The translations under genes and the position numbers were made by a program. DNA of 64,000 nucleotides, taken from assembly GCA_022457155.1 (NCBI GenBank), contig JAJGOT010000115.1, positions 1,548,501 through 1,612,500 of the forward strand, in the 5' to 3' direction. The DNA comes from Cladopsammia gracilis (Eukaryota > Cnidaria > Anthozoa > Scleractinia > Dendrophylliidae). Shown in pieces: positions 11,182 to 22,884 of the stretch. A model generated the notes under the pieces. The model searched no databases, had not been told where the DNA came from, and was given only the letters and a program-made list of their open reading frames with translations. How positions within the stretch are numbered: position 1 is the first letter of the stretch; every line of letters begins with the position of its first letter.

Positions 11182-12216
11182 ATGGAGGAAGATTCTCACG
11201 TCCTTAGCCCAACAGTTCACTACATCATCGCTTTCATCTACTTTTTCCTATCCTTCGCTTCATGTACGCTCAACTCAATTGTCATCCTGACCATCATAAT
11301 GGACCGCTCACTGTTGTTTCCCGCCAATATGTTGGTTCTCAGCATAGCTGTTTCTGATTGGCTTGTGGGCGTGGTGTCGGAGCCAATGGGTGGCGCTGCA
11401 AATGTGTCGACAGATTTTGCGTTCGGTGAAAAAACCTGCGCTTTTTACGCTTTCATCACTACTTTTCTGGGCCTGGGCACTATGTTACATCACGCTGCGT
11501 TTGCACTGGATCGATACTTGGTGATCACTCGACCAATGAAAGCCGAGCATTCTATGTCACGTGTGTTAACAGTGATTGCGTTCCTGTGGACTTTTGCCTT
11601 GCTATGGAGTCTCTTCCCTCTGTTGGGTTGGTCTGGTTATGCTCCCGAAGCTGGCAACATTGCCTGTTCCATCCGATGGCAATCAGGCCGCTCAACCGAT
11701 ACATCTTACATAATTTGTTTGTTCATCTTTTTCTACTTTGTGCCTCTAAGCATAATCGTGGCTTGTTACATCATGATGTTCAGAAATGTGCGTTACATGA
11801 CGAAGAATGCTCAAAGGATTTGGGGCGCAAACGCCGCTGCCACATTGGAAACCGTGCAAGCTTCATGGAAGATGGCAAAAACTGGGCTGGCAATGGTTCT
11901 CGGATTCTTCCTTGCGTGGACCCCGTATGCCACCGTATCATTCTACGCAGCCTTTGTTTCCGCCGAAGCCGTCCCCATTCTTGTGGCTGCTATCCCGGCG
12001 TTACTAGCCAAGACTTCCACTACATATAACCCGGTCATCTATTTCTTCACATACAAATCATTTCGCGAGAGCTTGATGAAAACATGGCGTCGATATCGGA
12101 ACCGGAACATGGTACAGCCAATACTCCACGCCAGCGGATCAGCCTTTGTTGTTAGCTCGAGAACCAGTAGGGTCAATGATTTTGGTTCCAGTTCAGTTGA
12201 AGAAGTAACTTTATAA
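11182..12216 (+). CDS. Cnidarian opsin (intronless)
   Basis: This is a 344-residue seven-transmembrane receptor and a probable light sensor of the plasma membrane. It shows the opsin hallmark lysine K277 (bovine K296 position) in AKTSTTYNPVIY. It also has N31 and D59 of helices 1 and 2, C86 and C162 for the conserved disulfide, a DRY triad (110-112), WTP in helix 6 (246-248) and NPVIY (283-287). The bovine E113 position is Y89, while E156 aligns with E181, so the ancestral Glu181 counterion is likely. The bovine NKQ tripeptide is YKS (291-293). N74 in NVS is a possible glycosylation site. The single exon is typical of many cnidarian opsins. Its subgroup (cnidopsin or anthozoan-specific) and G-protein partner cannot be decided by eye. 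The start is the first Met, about ten residues before helix 1. Confidence 0.96.
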   Translation: MEEDSHVLSPTVHYIIAFIYFFLSFASCTLNSIVILTIIMDRSLLFPANMLVLSIAVSDWLVGVVSEPMGGAANVSTDFAFGEKTCAFYAFITTFLGLGTMLHHAAFALDRYLVITRPMKAEHSMSRVLTVIAFLWTFALLWSLFPLLGWSGYAPEAGNIACSIRWQSGRSTDTSYIICLFIFFYFVPLSIIVACYIMMFRNVRYMTKNAQRIWGANAAATLETVQASWKMAKTGLAMVLGFFLAWTPYATVSFYAAFVSAEAVPILVAAIPALLAKTSTTYNPVIYFFTYKSFRESLMKTWRRYRNRNMVQPILHASGSAFVVSSRTSRVNDFGSSSVEEVTL

Positions 12217-14007
12217 GTAAGTGACAATTTAAGAGCCTTTTTAGCTGAGATGAATCCCATGTTTTCAGCACCTTCTCGACCTGATTTGTTTCGTCTCCGG
12301 AGGACAACTAAGAACTTAAACATCCACGAAAACGGCAACGAAGAAAAATGCCGCTTGTAAAAAAGAATTCGCACTCTTTTAAACTACTTTGCAATTGTTT
12401 CGACAATTTGTTTAATTTTCCTGATGGAACCTAATTGTCCGGGAGCTGAATTCGTAGTGGTGGATTTCAAGTTCAAATAGAGAAAGTAAAATTAATTGTC
12501 TTGTTCACGTTTTACACAAAACCGGCTATAATTAGATCATATGACGTCCGGTTTTGCAGAAAAGCACCCGTTTAGTTTTCTTAGGGGTTTAGAGCTAAGC
12601 TTGAGTCGACTGAGCGTATGTCAACTGATAAGGGTCTCATTTATGTGGTTTCTCGCACTCGGTTATTCTACTATAGGCTTGTCGTATGCATATATTGTTG
12701 ATAGGGTGTTGATGTTTTGCTACTGAGTTGGATCGTTGATATAAAGATTGAAGAGAATCGGTCCTAGGATGAAGAACAGTCAATATCACTTTAGCTCTCT
12801 TAGAGAACCTGTCGTCAATCTCAACAAAGTGGGCGTGTCACGTTAAGTACCTGGTAAATGAGCACTTGCCTGAAGTATGGCTTTGAGAAGCCTGGTTTGT
12901 GGAGTTTCTTCAAAACATAGTCGTGGGCTACAGACGCTCATCAGAAAAATTCGCCTTAAGATGCAATGGACTAAAAAAAATATTTGTATATAGACAACTA
13001 ATACTGTTACTGATACTGATAATAACTGTGGAGATTTTAGAAAATGTTGGGAACAGAAATGTCTTTGAAAGGTTTAAGATTGAACGCAGAGGGGGTAAAC
13101 ATTACTCCCGGAATGGAAGTTTTAACCATCGTCCTAACTTGTTTTGTATATAGTTGTAAATACGGAAACTTTATTTCAACAATATTAGTAAACACCTTGA
13201 CTCGATTGTTTAAAGAGCGGATAGGACTATCCACCGGATATATCACTCTCACTGCACGAAAAATGAATTTACTCAAGTTTGCACATTGAGTAAAGACGTA
13301 GCAAATTTAGGCCTCTAAATTTGAACCAAATTTGGACTGGGTGTGAAGTGAATGTAAACATACATATTTGCTCACGTGCAAATTGTGCGCAAATTTTGTG
13401 TAAATATACATCTGCGCAAAATTTACTATATCTTTGCCACCCCAAGCAAATCTCATATTTGCTTATCTTTGCCATGCCGAGCAAAAGTAAAGAAAATGCG
13501 GTATTTTCCATCTTTGCTTTCTTTGCAAATAAAGTGCAAACATCAAGTTTGATTTGAATATGGGCAAAGTTGTGCAAATGTTGTGCAAAGTTGTGCAAAT
13601 GTGGTCTTTACTACATGTTTACTACTGTTTTGTCACCCATTTAAATCCATTTTTTCGACCAGTGTCTCCAGTGTATAAGTATTTAACAAAACCAATAGCA
13701 GGCTATCCATTGTATAGAGATTTACCCAGTGGATAGCACTATCCATCTTTTGAATAACTGCAGAGGCCTGTATATATGAAAACGCAGGTAGTTAAAATTA
13801 CACTATAAACGAGGGTTGTAGATATGTATGATAGATATGACTGAAAACATCGTTAAATTAATACAAGCCAAATGTTGCAATCTACGTAATAAACGATCAG
13901 ACTTCTAGGAGATATAAAGTCTGATAGACTGCTTATAACTAATCCTTTTGTTCTTGATGTTCATTACTCCATAACTTGGACTCTTAAACGTATCCCTATT
14001 AAGAAAA
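12217..14007. other. Opsin 3' flank and repeat-like spacer
   Basis: No gene is supported. 13320-13600 is unusually dense in GCAAA/TTTGC words (GTGCAAA, TGCGCAAA, TTTGCAAATAAA) on both strands, suggesting a decayed foldback or tandem element. Several 60-109 codon frames overlap on both strands and none has a recognisable motif. Confidence 0.4.
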
Positions 14008-14292
14008 AAAGACTTATATAGCGCACATATCACATGTCTCATGGCGCTTTACATACACTTATGAGAATGAGATCGGACGTCAGCTTATGAAGGCGTCTCA
14101 GGCAGCTGCTGTCGGTGAATTGTTGATCTCATTTTCCCCACCCCATCCATGAACAATGTGTGGCACTGAAGGTGGTCACAAACCAGGGTTTTGTTACGTC
14201 CTCAGTGGTTCTTTTACGTCCCCGTCGTGGTCATTTGAACCTAATTGAAGGTCTAACCATTTGCATATGTCATAGCAAAGGCAGCACCTTCG

Positions 14293-14328
<36 letters not shown>

Positions 14329-14396
14329 CCGGGATTCGAACCCGTGACCTCCCGCTCTGCAGACTGGCGCTCTATCAACTGTGCTAACCAGGCGGC
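14008..14396 (-). mobile_element. tRNA-derived SINE, minus strand
   Basis: The minus-strand head has A-box-like GTTAGCACAGTTGATAGAG (14370-14388) and B-box GGGTTCGAATCCC (14331-14343). A body of about 300 bp ends near 14010 in a GTAAAGCGCCATGAGAC ... GCGCTATATAAGTC tail, a tail type shared by many metazoan SINEs and their partner LINEs. The B box is intact, but the body makes this a SINE rather than a tRNA gene. Confidence 0.8.
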
Positions 14397-14448
14397 GGTA
14401 TTCAGTCCTTTTAAAGATACTAACAGGGGAGGGGCCTATGGCAATGAA

Positions 14449-14580
14449 ACCAATAAGATAAGATAAGAACTTTATTAATGTGTCAAAATCACTAGCATAC
14501 AATGTACACTAATTGGGGACACCTAACTACACTATAACTACAATAATAATCTAATAATTTATGAGAAATGCTATATTTAC
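14449..14580 (-). mobile_element. Non-LTR retrotransposon 3' end, TTATC tail
   Basis: Read on the minus strand, an AT-rich 3' region ends in AATAAAG followed by repeats of TTATC (14449-14475). The same AATAAAG-plus-simple-repeat ending occurs at 22395, 24360 and 38880. No reverse-transcriptase sequence is left. Confidence 0.45.
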
Positions 14581-14599
14581 GTCGTACAATGGAAAATGA

Positions 14600-16440
14600 C
14601 GTCACGAGTTCTGAACTGTTGCCATGTTGGATCCGCCATCTTGGATTTGAAGAATTTTCCGTGAAATGTCTCTTTCACTAATTCAAAATAATTAAAATAA
14701 TGAATTTTAAACTGAAATTCATTTCTCAAGCCAATAAAAAACGAAAAAAACAAAAAACAAAACAAAAACAAAAACAACAAAACACAAACCTTTAGAAAAC
14801 ATACCTTTTTAAACATTGTTCCCACTCGTCTTCCACTGGTTTATTTTTTAATTTTCGCATGAGTTTGAACTTATTACTGCAGTCATCAATGTAGAAGCCA
14901 CTACACAACGGCTTTACAAGGAAATTCCGCTTGGGGTTATCCATTACTGTGTAATACACCTGAATATCGGACGGACTTGTAAGTAATCGCCATAAAATTC
15001 AATCTTAAAGGAAATTGCTGGTGTGTTCTCAACCCCACGTACATGTACATGAAACCCCTGGGAGGATCTCCTATATAAAAATGACGAGGGCGCTCGTCGA
15101 AAATTTTCGAAAAACATCCTTAAATGTACCAAATCTAAAACAACGCAAATTCGGTCATATTTTTCTGTTGAATACCCTAAAGGTACACCGAGATAATTCT
15201 AACGATGGCTATTTTAAACTTTAGCACTCTACGCGTTACTAATCTACAAGTTTTAACCCCTAAAATGTACGACATGCACCCCATCATTTCTATATAGAAA
15301 TCCCCCTGGGCACAATAACCCTCATAACTACCCAATGTACGTAAACGCCGAGGCGTTTAATCGGGTCGATGAGTCGACGAGGGGTTTAATCGGATAAACG
15401 AGGTAAATTTTAAAATAAACACCTCTGGTGTTTATTCGAGGTACCAGCGTTCATTTGAGGTCCAGCGTTTATTTAAACTCGGTATTTCGTAACTGATTGC
15501 TATAGAAATAGTGTACTTGCGTTGAAACGTTCAGTATACTTTGCTTCAATCAAAAATTGGTTATTCCAATTGTAAATTACACTATAGTGTACATAAACAT
15601 GCACTCAGTTGCTATTTTAATAGTTGAGAAAAACGAAACACTAATTAGAAAAAGCGACAACAATAGTTGCCATGCAGTGCCTATTTTGCTAGATGTTTCG
15701 TCAAGCGGGCCTTTCCTTATCGAGTTCAGTATAAAGTTATTATCCCAGTGTTTCACCACCGTTTCGTTTCCAATTTTTCCTCTGTCGCGTTGGTGGTTTA
15801 TCAATGGAATGGTAAGAGTCTCAAGTTCATGGGATATATTTCTGGTTAAAAATTCGTAACTTTCAGTTTATCGACTATCACGGTCTCTTTGATACCAAGC
15901 TGGTGACGTTTTCTTCGAGTGTTCAGGAATATTTTGATCAATTAAGCATTCGATTCAGGAATTTCAGAAAATCGACATAAAATGTAGTCATAAAAAAGAT
16001 AAAAGATTACCCCTGTTTAATAAGCGGCGAGCCTCGCGATCGAATGAACGCGGGGTCCGCGAGGCTGAGTTTTAATTAAACGCTTCAGGCGTTCAATCGA
16101 GAAAATACGGTACATTTTAGAAGTGCCTGTATAAAATAGATTGAAACAATTAGGAGAATAAGCCCTAACGACTTTTGGAAATTTTTTTGACAGTTATACA
16201 CGACGACATACGTTCTTAATTCGGCTGTAGGATTTAAATACAATCGCACCGTTAGTAACAGCATTTGCTATGTGCTTTCGTGATTGAGAAGGTTTGTTTT
16301 GTTTTTGATTGACCATACGCCGGATAGCGACTACTAAAGTAAACGGAATAGCCTTCAGATATCGCTTTCTAATACGTGACAACTCTTGCCGGCACACGAA
16401 TCGAACGCCCCCTTTTCGAATAGTTTGTTTTATAATCATT
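14600..16440. other. Gene-free stretch with GC-richer patches
   Basis: No supported gene. Two patches, 15340-15480 and 16015-16120, carry related motifs (GTTTAATCGG, GCGTTCAAT/GCGTTCATT, ACGGTACATTTTA) and look like remnants of one element family. Both strands hold overlapping frames at 15557-15859 without recognisable features. Confidence 0.35.
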
Positions 16441-16445
16441 TTTAA

Positions 16446-16600
16446 AGGGACACTGTCCCGACACTGTCCCGACACTGTCCCAGCTGATATATCGTGTTCA
16501 TGATTATCGCCAGGAGCTTGCGGCTTTAAGATTGTTTTATTATCTTGAAATAGGAAGAAAAAGTCGCCAAAAATTATGAAAGCAAAGAAATATTAACCAA
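16446..16600 (+). repeat. Dispersed repeat, copy 2, with 11-bp triplication
   Basis: This is homologous to 2376-2510. Unlike that copy, the start contains CGACACTGTCC iterated in tandem (16450-16484), a local triplication of an 11-bp unit. Confidence 0.6.
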
Positions 16601-16639
16601 AGAGACAAAATACAACTAAAAAAGTCAACATTCTGCGCG

Positions 16640-17010
16640 TCCTCGAGCGTTTACATAATCACTGGCTTTGCACTATCCTCAACATCCACTTATGTGACTT
16701 CATTTCTAATATTGAAGTCCTCCAAACGTACTGCAAACTTAGGTAACCAGCATCGAAGCAATGCTCCTTAAAGTACACATGCGTTGGGCAGGGCACATTT
16801 CCAGGATAAAGGACCATCGCCTGCCTAAGATCCCTCTGCACGGCGAACTTTTCTCCGGTCTCCTTGAAAAGAAGAAAGAAAGACTCCCTTAATAAGACCC
16901 TACTTGCCTCCTGTAAAATTGACCACCGCCAGTGGACAATGCAAGCTGTGGCATTTAAATCAGTAGCTATCGAGCAATACTTTCCTATCGTCTTTTTAAT
17001 GTCACAAGAG
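16640..17010 (+). pseudogene. Non-LTR retrotransposon ORF2 C-terminal remnant
   Basis: Plus-strand translation gives a mosaic, with stops and frame changes, of residues typical of the region after the reverse transcriptase in many LINE ORF2 proteins. Readable pieces include an ILNIH...NIEVLQ segment, RWAGHISRIKDHRLPK, LHGEL and IDHRQW in that order. Frame breaks near 16740 and 16880 make it non-functional. It is truncated on both sides. Confidence 0.7.
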
Positions 17011-17904
17011 GTGGTTTAAAATATGGATTCTAGCAATAAAATGCTCAAATACTACTTGCTTAAATATTACCTGGGATCTTAATTAGAAGACATCCTAAAA
17101 TATTACTGTTAATTCCTGTAATGCTGTGCAATTTTTTCGTATACGGGAGGTGACATTTCTTGGAAGTTTTGAGTTTGAGGAGATAAAATTCTAAGTTATT
17201 GAGCAGTAGTTATATCTGGTGTTATACGTTTATTAACTCTTCAATTCCCAATAGTTTCAAAAATCAAACTTCAAGAAAAATTCCAAATTACATTTTGTAA
17301 AATATAAAAAAAGAAATAGTATTATGCAAAAGTTCTACTCAAGATGTTTCATTTGCATAGTTGCATCTTATAGGATTTCGTCTACAGACTCAAAAGTTAG
17401 ACGTACACGACATGTCTCCATAATTGACTCTGGGAGTGAAAGGATAAATGCTTACAGATAACAGTTAACTCTTGCAATAATGGGACAAGTCCGGGACAAC
17501 GATTTGGTGTCCTTAACAACGGGAGTTCTTTTCAATAGAGATGAACTCGTATCCGTAATGATAGGATGTCCGTTATAGCGATCGAGGTGTCTCTATATGG
17601 GAAGCTAGATGTTCCAGTATGTAACAATGTAAACGGTAAATTAAAAGAGTATGAGTTATTTTCAGTTAATATTACTCGCTGGGACTTGAACTGCTATCCG
17701 CATACGTTATTGGGAACCTTTTGTCGGTCGTCAGTTTTGAAGCAAACAACCCCATTAAGCTGTTTCAAATTAACCGTGTTAGACAATTAATAATGTGATA
17801 ACTAATTAAAAGAAATATGCTAAATTTTAAGGTCGGTAACCACTAGTGCGAAAGATGTAAATGTTCATCGTATGATGAGCGTGAGATCAAGGAAAAAATG
17901 TGAG

Positions 17905-17976
17905 TCCAACTGGGAACCGAACCTATGACCTTCCGTACATCAGTCGGCTGCTCTAACACTGAGCTACGTGCGAGAG
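17905..17976 (-). mobile_element. tRNA-like SINE head
   Basis: The minus strand shows A-box-like GTAGCTCAGTGTTAGAG (17952-17968) and B-box-like GGTTCGGTTCCCA (17911-17923). Without a convincing 7-bp acceptor stem, it is called the promoter head of a SINE. The body probably extends to lower coordinates but its end is not visible. Confidence 0.55.
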
Positions 17977-19500
17977 AATCGTAGCGATTTAGGTCATTTA
18001 CTAGCTGTAGGTTGCATATATGAACAAGTGTTCTGCGTTCTGCGTTCTGCTAGAGTCGGAGAGCGTCATGTGTGGTGATAACGTAAAGAAAGATGGTAAA
18101 TTTTAAGCTATGTTATGAAATGAGAAAGGTATAATGTTCATGGTTTCGTGTCACGAGCGTGATCTGGCCACATTTTCTTATTATTTTTACATTACGCGTA
18201 CATGTACCTCTTAAATTGCGTATGTCAAGTTCTATTTTTGATTGTTTATTTAGCTTTCTCCCGTGGTTATCGTAGTTGCCTACTGTTTTTATCGTCATCT
18301 TGACTGTGTATTTTGATTTAGTTAAAATTCACATCAATTTGTCAGTCTAAGTACTATGAACATAATTAATTACTCATAATTATAATAGAACACCCAAGCA
18401 ATGAAATTTTCATCTTTTTTATTAATGGGTTGTATGCGTCTTTTTCTATCCTTTTTTTGTTTCCAACGATTCTTCGTGCTTAGTCTAGTAGCGTTAACTA
18501 ACTGTAAGAAATTAACAATGATCAGTTTCTAGATGTTTGAAACTGAACCATTAACACTTATTTGCCATCGGCAAAGTAAATCCATTACCCCTACTTGAAA
18601 TGTAGTAGATACTGGTGATTTAATCGAAAAGCTGGGTTGAATATTCAACAATATACTTAACGTTGCCTGTAATCTTCTGACAAAAGGAAATTATAGGTAC
18701 GTAAAGTCACACGTCTTGTCCAATAAAAAAGACAGGATCCTCATATTCCCTCTCACAAAATTACACAAAAATGCGAATATTACCGCCTTCAACCTACGTA
18801 AAAATAGTAGCTCATTTAGTCATCTGGAATCATGACGTTAGGCTGGCGACAGTGTATCTACGTATTCTAATTACGTTGCAAATTTCGTTATCTTATTTTC
18901 TTTGGCATTTTACGGAGTACGGAAACATTAGATAGTGCTTTAGTATTATTAAATAGCTTGAAATTGAAAAGCTAGAGAACTGATTTAAAACAAAAAATTT
19001 TCTTAGGTAAGCTCGTTCAAAAGGGCCGAGTTTAGGGATGACGTTGCGATGTCATTTATCAGAAATGGCGCACTGTGTGCACGTGGAAAGAAAATTGTCC
19101 ATTCCCTCGAAAAAAGAGTTCATTAAGCATTAATCTTTTACAACTCAGAGTACATGAAAAAAAGGTCTTTGAGAAAGGATCAAAAATGACGTAATGTTTT
19201 GGAAATCGCCATAGTTTCCTCCAAAAACAAACTTTACGAATCTAATTCAAACAAAAGAGGTTTTTATAGTAAGCAAAATGTAACGTCGTTTATCTGGATT
19301 AAATGACGCATTGTCGGTACACTATTAGCAGTTGCATTTCATTAGGAAACCCCCACAGTTTGGAAAATGACCACGACTTTTCGAACAAAACACGTACTCA
19401 CATTTATCTTCATCAGAGAAGAAAACACCTGCGAAGAGCATTTGAAATGAAATAAAAGAGGGGCAAATAATAAGTGCAGTACTCTTCGATTGGAAGTCTC
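17977..19500. other. Gene-free stretch
   Basis: No coding region, tandem array or inverted-repeat element could be supported here. Confidence 0.4.
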
Positions 19501-19525
19501 CCATCCTTCAACGTACAGTTCAAAG

Positions 19526-19532
19526 TATAAAA
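19526..19532 (+). promoter_or_regulatory. TATA box
   Basis: TATAAAA lies about 40 nt before the ATG at 19572. That spacing fits a transcription start near 19555-19560 and a very short 5' leader for the secreted-peptide exon. Confidence 0.6.
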
Positions 19533-19571
19533 CGATTCATTTAAACCAGCTTTATTTGGAAGAAAATTGGA

Positions 19572-19775
19572 ATGTTTCGAAGGCATATTTTTCTCTTTAC
19601 CATTTTTCTTCTTTTTTTAACGCCTTCGCTAGCTTTTGAAGAAGCCAGCAAGGCAAAAAATGGAAATCAAGTTCGTGAATTTGTAAATCATCAGCCTCCA
19701 TCTAAGACAATTTCTCAATGCATTTGCGGATTCACATCATTTAAATGTTGTCCTGCTAAGAGAACGCTTACAAAG
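19572..19775 (+). CDS. First exon, secreted cysteine-ring peptide precursor
   Basis: This exon encodes 68 residues. Residues 1-21 form a clear signal peptide (basic MFRRH, hydrophobic core, PSLA cleavage site). A polar propeptide (22-49) follows, then QCICGFTSFKCC (49-60) and PAKRTLTK with a possible dibasic site at K63-R64. The exon ends AAG|GTAAGT in phase 0. Later exons are unresolved: an acceptor at 19936 would add a 23-residue tail with one more cysteine, while one at 19995 would add 21 residues ending GKK. A diverged relative lies at 23384-23532. The ring start, ICG-hydrophobic-T, and the phase-0 lysine end resemble the peptide genes at 37 and 50 kb. Likely exported; function unknown. 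Confidence 0.6.
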
Positions 19776-19970
19776 GTAAGTTTCCTTGATAACTTTTATG
19801 TGATATTTAGTTTATACTTACAATCAAATAATTATTCAGAAGCTTTTAAAACGTTTTTTTAAACTGTTTAAAACAACTTTTAAAAACATCCAGTGACTAT
19901 ATATAGTCTAGATGAAAATTTCGTCCACATTCGTAGGTTTTGAAATGTAACTTCGACAAAAAGAAAATGC

Positions 19971-20261
19971 TTGTTGCTGAATTTTTGTTGCTCAGAAACC
20001 GAGAATAAGAAAAATAGTGTTAACGAAACCATTTCTAACTTACAACTCTGGGAAGAAATAATTAATAGAGTTTATTGTCTTAAATCTTTCTGCCTTTTAA
20101 ATATTGCAATATCTGAGAATCTGTTCAGATCAAATTGTGATGAATTTTATTACCAAAGAGCCACATCATTTTCAAAAGGCAGCATAGAAAAAGAACTTTT
20201 AAGAAATTGTTTCAAGTTCGCTCTCTCAGCATGTTTTCAATCATTTCACAAAGTAAAATGA
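19971..20261 (+). other. Open frame after the peptide exon, possible exon
   Basis: A 96-codon frame lacking a usable ATG start has protein-like composition, with helical segments and six cysteines. It ends in CFQSFHK just before a GTAAAA that could be a donor. It is out of phase with the 19572 exon through the best acceptors, so a direct join is not supported. The frame at 23924-24106 ends similarly (CFQSYKRLMSK before GTATTT), hinting at paralogous exons. Confidence 0.25.
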
Positions 20262-20576
20262 TGGTGACAATGCTCGCAAATAACTCAGTTGGCATCCAAA
20301 TCCTATCTGCGGTTTACCGTGATTTCTTGTCTTCCTAAAAAAGTTAATACGAGGAACTGAAAAGAAGCATTCAGTCGTCTACGCGCAGAAAACAAACCAG
20401 AGGATAATCATAATACGTCGACACGTAATAAGAACGCTTGTCTTTTTCTCAGATGATATTGTGAAAAATGTGCTTTTGGAAATTCTACATTATATTCTAG
20501 ATGCATTAATCTTTTCCTTTACGAAACTAGTATTGTAAGTTTGTGCGTATAGTTTTTTGAAGATTTTTTTTATTAC

Positions 20577-20725
20577 AAAAACTTACACCACTTACAATAC
20601 AATACTTACACTACTTACATTACGATACTTACACTACTAACAAAAACAATACAATACTTACAGAACGATACTTGCACTACTTACAATACGATACTTACAC
20701 GACTTGCAATATAATACTTTCACTG
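20577..20725 (+). repeat. Degenerate tandem repeat, ACTTACA/ACTAC words
   Basis: About 150 bp of iterated ACTTACACTACTTACAATACGATA-type sequence follows a T-rich stretch (TTTTTTTATTACAAAAACTTACA). The same arrangement begins at 63900 and runs off the window, suggesting one repeat family. Confidence 0.6.
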
Positions 20726-22189
20726 TTGTGCGTACATGTAATAAGGTCATTTGCAACGGCATCCAGCAAATTGTTTCGATAAACTAAGTGTTCCTTGGTC
20801 TTCGGTGATCAAACTGTCACTTACTGAGTTTTTATTGTAAATAGAAATTGTCATGGAGAATAATACCTTGCGTTTTTGGAAGAATCACAAATCTTGTCAT
20901 GTTTTAAATCGGCAATGTGACCTATTTTTAGTGTCACATTGGAAAGGCCAAAAAACATATTTGTATGACTAGAAACCTGAAAATAATGATCCAGTTTTGT
21001 TAACTTACTAAGTGCACAAGAATGTACAAAAAGTAATATTTGTTGTCTAATGGATCTTAAACGTGCCTGAAAATAACATATAAGTTCCATTTAATGAAAG
21101 TTAAACGCATATGAAACTCGTTTTTAACTGCTCAATTGAAGTAAACGTGACTTAAATATTTTGTATCAAAGAAACATTAAATTTTCATTAAATGGAACTT
21201 AAGGTGGCTCCAAATAGTTATTGGCCAGTCTTCCAAATATAATATACATGATCTTATTGCTATCTTTCGAGAGTTTTGTTTCGCGATACTAAGCATAATA
21301 TACACATACACGTAGCTTAGGCTTTCTCGTTTATGGAGAAGTCTAATTTGGCAGTCTTGTCTCGTTACTATGGCAACCAATGATTGAGTTGTTGGGCTTG
21401 TTGCTCAAGGTAAGCAAACCTTTCGACGGCTTTTCTCGGCTTTTACAAGGTAAACATTCACGATTTTTGGTGAAACAGTATAAACATTCAGTAAGTCTAT
21501 GACAAAGCCATAAAACAATCGGTACATAATTTTCGGAAATTTACCCACTTTTCGTTTTTTACGTTTATTGGGTTTGTGTATGTACAAAAATTGTTGTCTT
21601 TTCTTTGTTTTCGCGAACCAAGAATATCCTACCAATTTGCCAATTTTTGTAAATATTTACCGTGTGGAACGCGCAACCACCCACCCCCCATCTACGTCCG
21701 AGGTTTAAGTCAAGTTTAATATTTACCGCAGTTTTGATGGAAAGACAACAAAATCCCTATGACAATTCTCCAGACTATAGCTCCCTGAACGTTTCAATGT
21801 AATTCCGGAAATGAGACGGAAGCGTTTATTGTACTCAGAATGGCACTGAATAGTGAACCGCAATCTGATTCTTTTCAAAAATTGGAAAATAGATGAACTT
21901 TTTCAGAATATTGGAATTTACCATAATTGTGTAGTACGACTGGGCTAATAGGCCTTTTCTGCTTGGTTTCTTTACCCATTTCAGATCATGTGATTTTCTC
22001 TAGAGAATTATTCCTTAATCGTTTCTAAAAATTATACATTAATTGCATATACATGTGAATATGATAACATTTGTAAGATCCATTTCTCTAGAGTAACATC
22101 ACGCTACCTGTAATAAGTAAACAAACAAGGTAACGTAAAAAGCTCTGTTACATTCAGCCTTTAAAAGAAGAAACTGTAAAAATATACAA

Positions 22190-22884
22190 TGTACAGTAGG
22201 GTCTTACAAAATAATTCACGGTCTGTGTTTGTATATATGGGATTAGTTGTAGATATAAGGATTAGTTGTAATTTAGTAATTGTCTCAGATATTTAATTTT
22301 AGATGTTTTTATTTAATTTTTAATTTTTTTTCTAGTCGAGCGTTTTTTACATGAGCCTCTGGCTCCGGAGACTTGGGCAACCATTCTCCACGTTTATGAC
22401 GTTATAATAAAGTTACTATTACTATTACTATTACTATTACTATTACTATTACTATTACTATTACTATTACTATTACTATTACTATTACTATTACTATTAC
22501 TATTACTATTACCATTACCATTACCATTACCATTACCATTACCATTACCATTACCATTACCATTACCATTACCATTACCATTACCATTACCATTACCATT
22601 ACCATTACCATTACCATTACCATTACTATTACTATTACTATTACTATTACTATTACCATTACCATTACCATTACCATTACCATTACCATTACCATTACCA
22701 TTACCATTACCATTACCATTACCATTACCATTACCATTACCATTACCATTACCATTACCATTACCATTACCATTACTATTACTATTACTATTACTATTAC
22801 TATTACTATTACTATTACTATTACTATTACTATTACTATTACTATTACTATTACTATTACTATTACTATTACTATTACTATTAC
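22190..22884 (+). repeat. Hexanucleotide satellite on a probable LINE tail
   Basis: 22411-22884 is an uninterrupted array of six-base units alternating between ACTATT and ACCATT variants in blocks: ACTATT to about 22510, ACCATT to about 22625, ACTATT to about 22655, ACCATT to about 22775, then ACTATT to the end. It directly follows AATAAAG at the end of a T-rich 200-bp stretch, as though it grew from a retrotransposon's simple-repeat tail. The long Met-Val minus frame is an artefact of the repeat. Confidence 0.85.

Noticed and set aside
14326..14396. Functional tRNA gene (also 4905-4972, 10784-10850, 17905-17976)
   Set aside because: A and B boxes are visible but acceptor stems do not pair properly and each is joined to a SINE body.
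22402..22773. 123-codon Met-Val minus-strand frame
   Set aside because: It is produced entirely by the ACTATT/ACCATT hexamer array; a six-base repeat keeps a frame open by itself.
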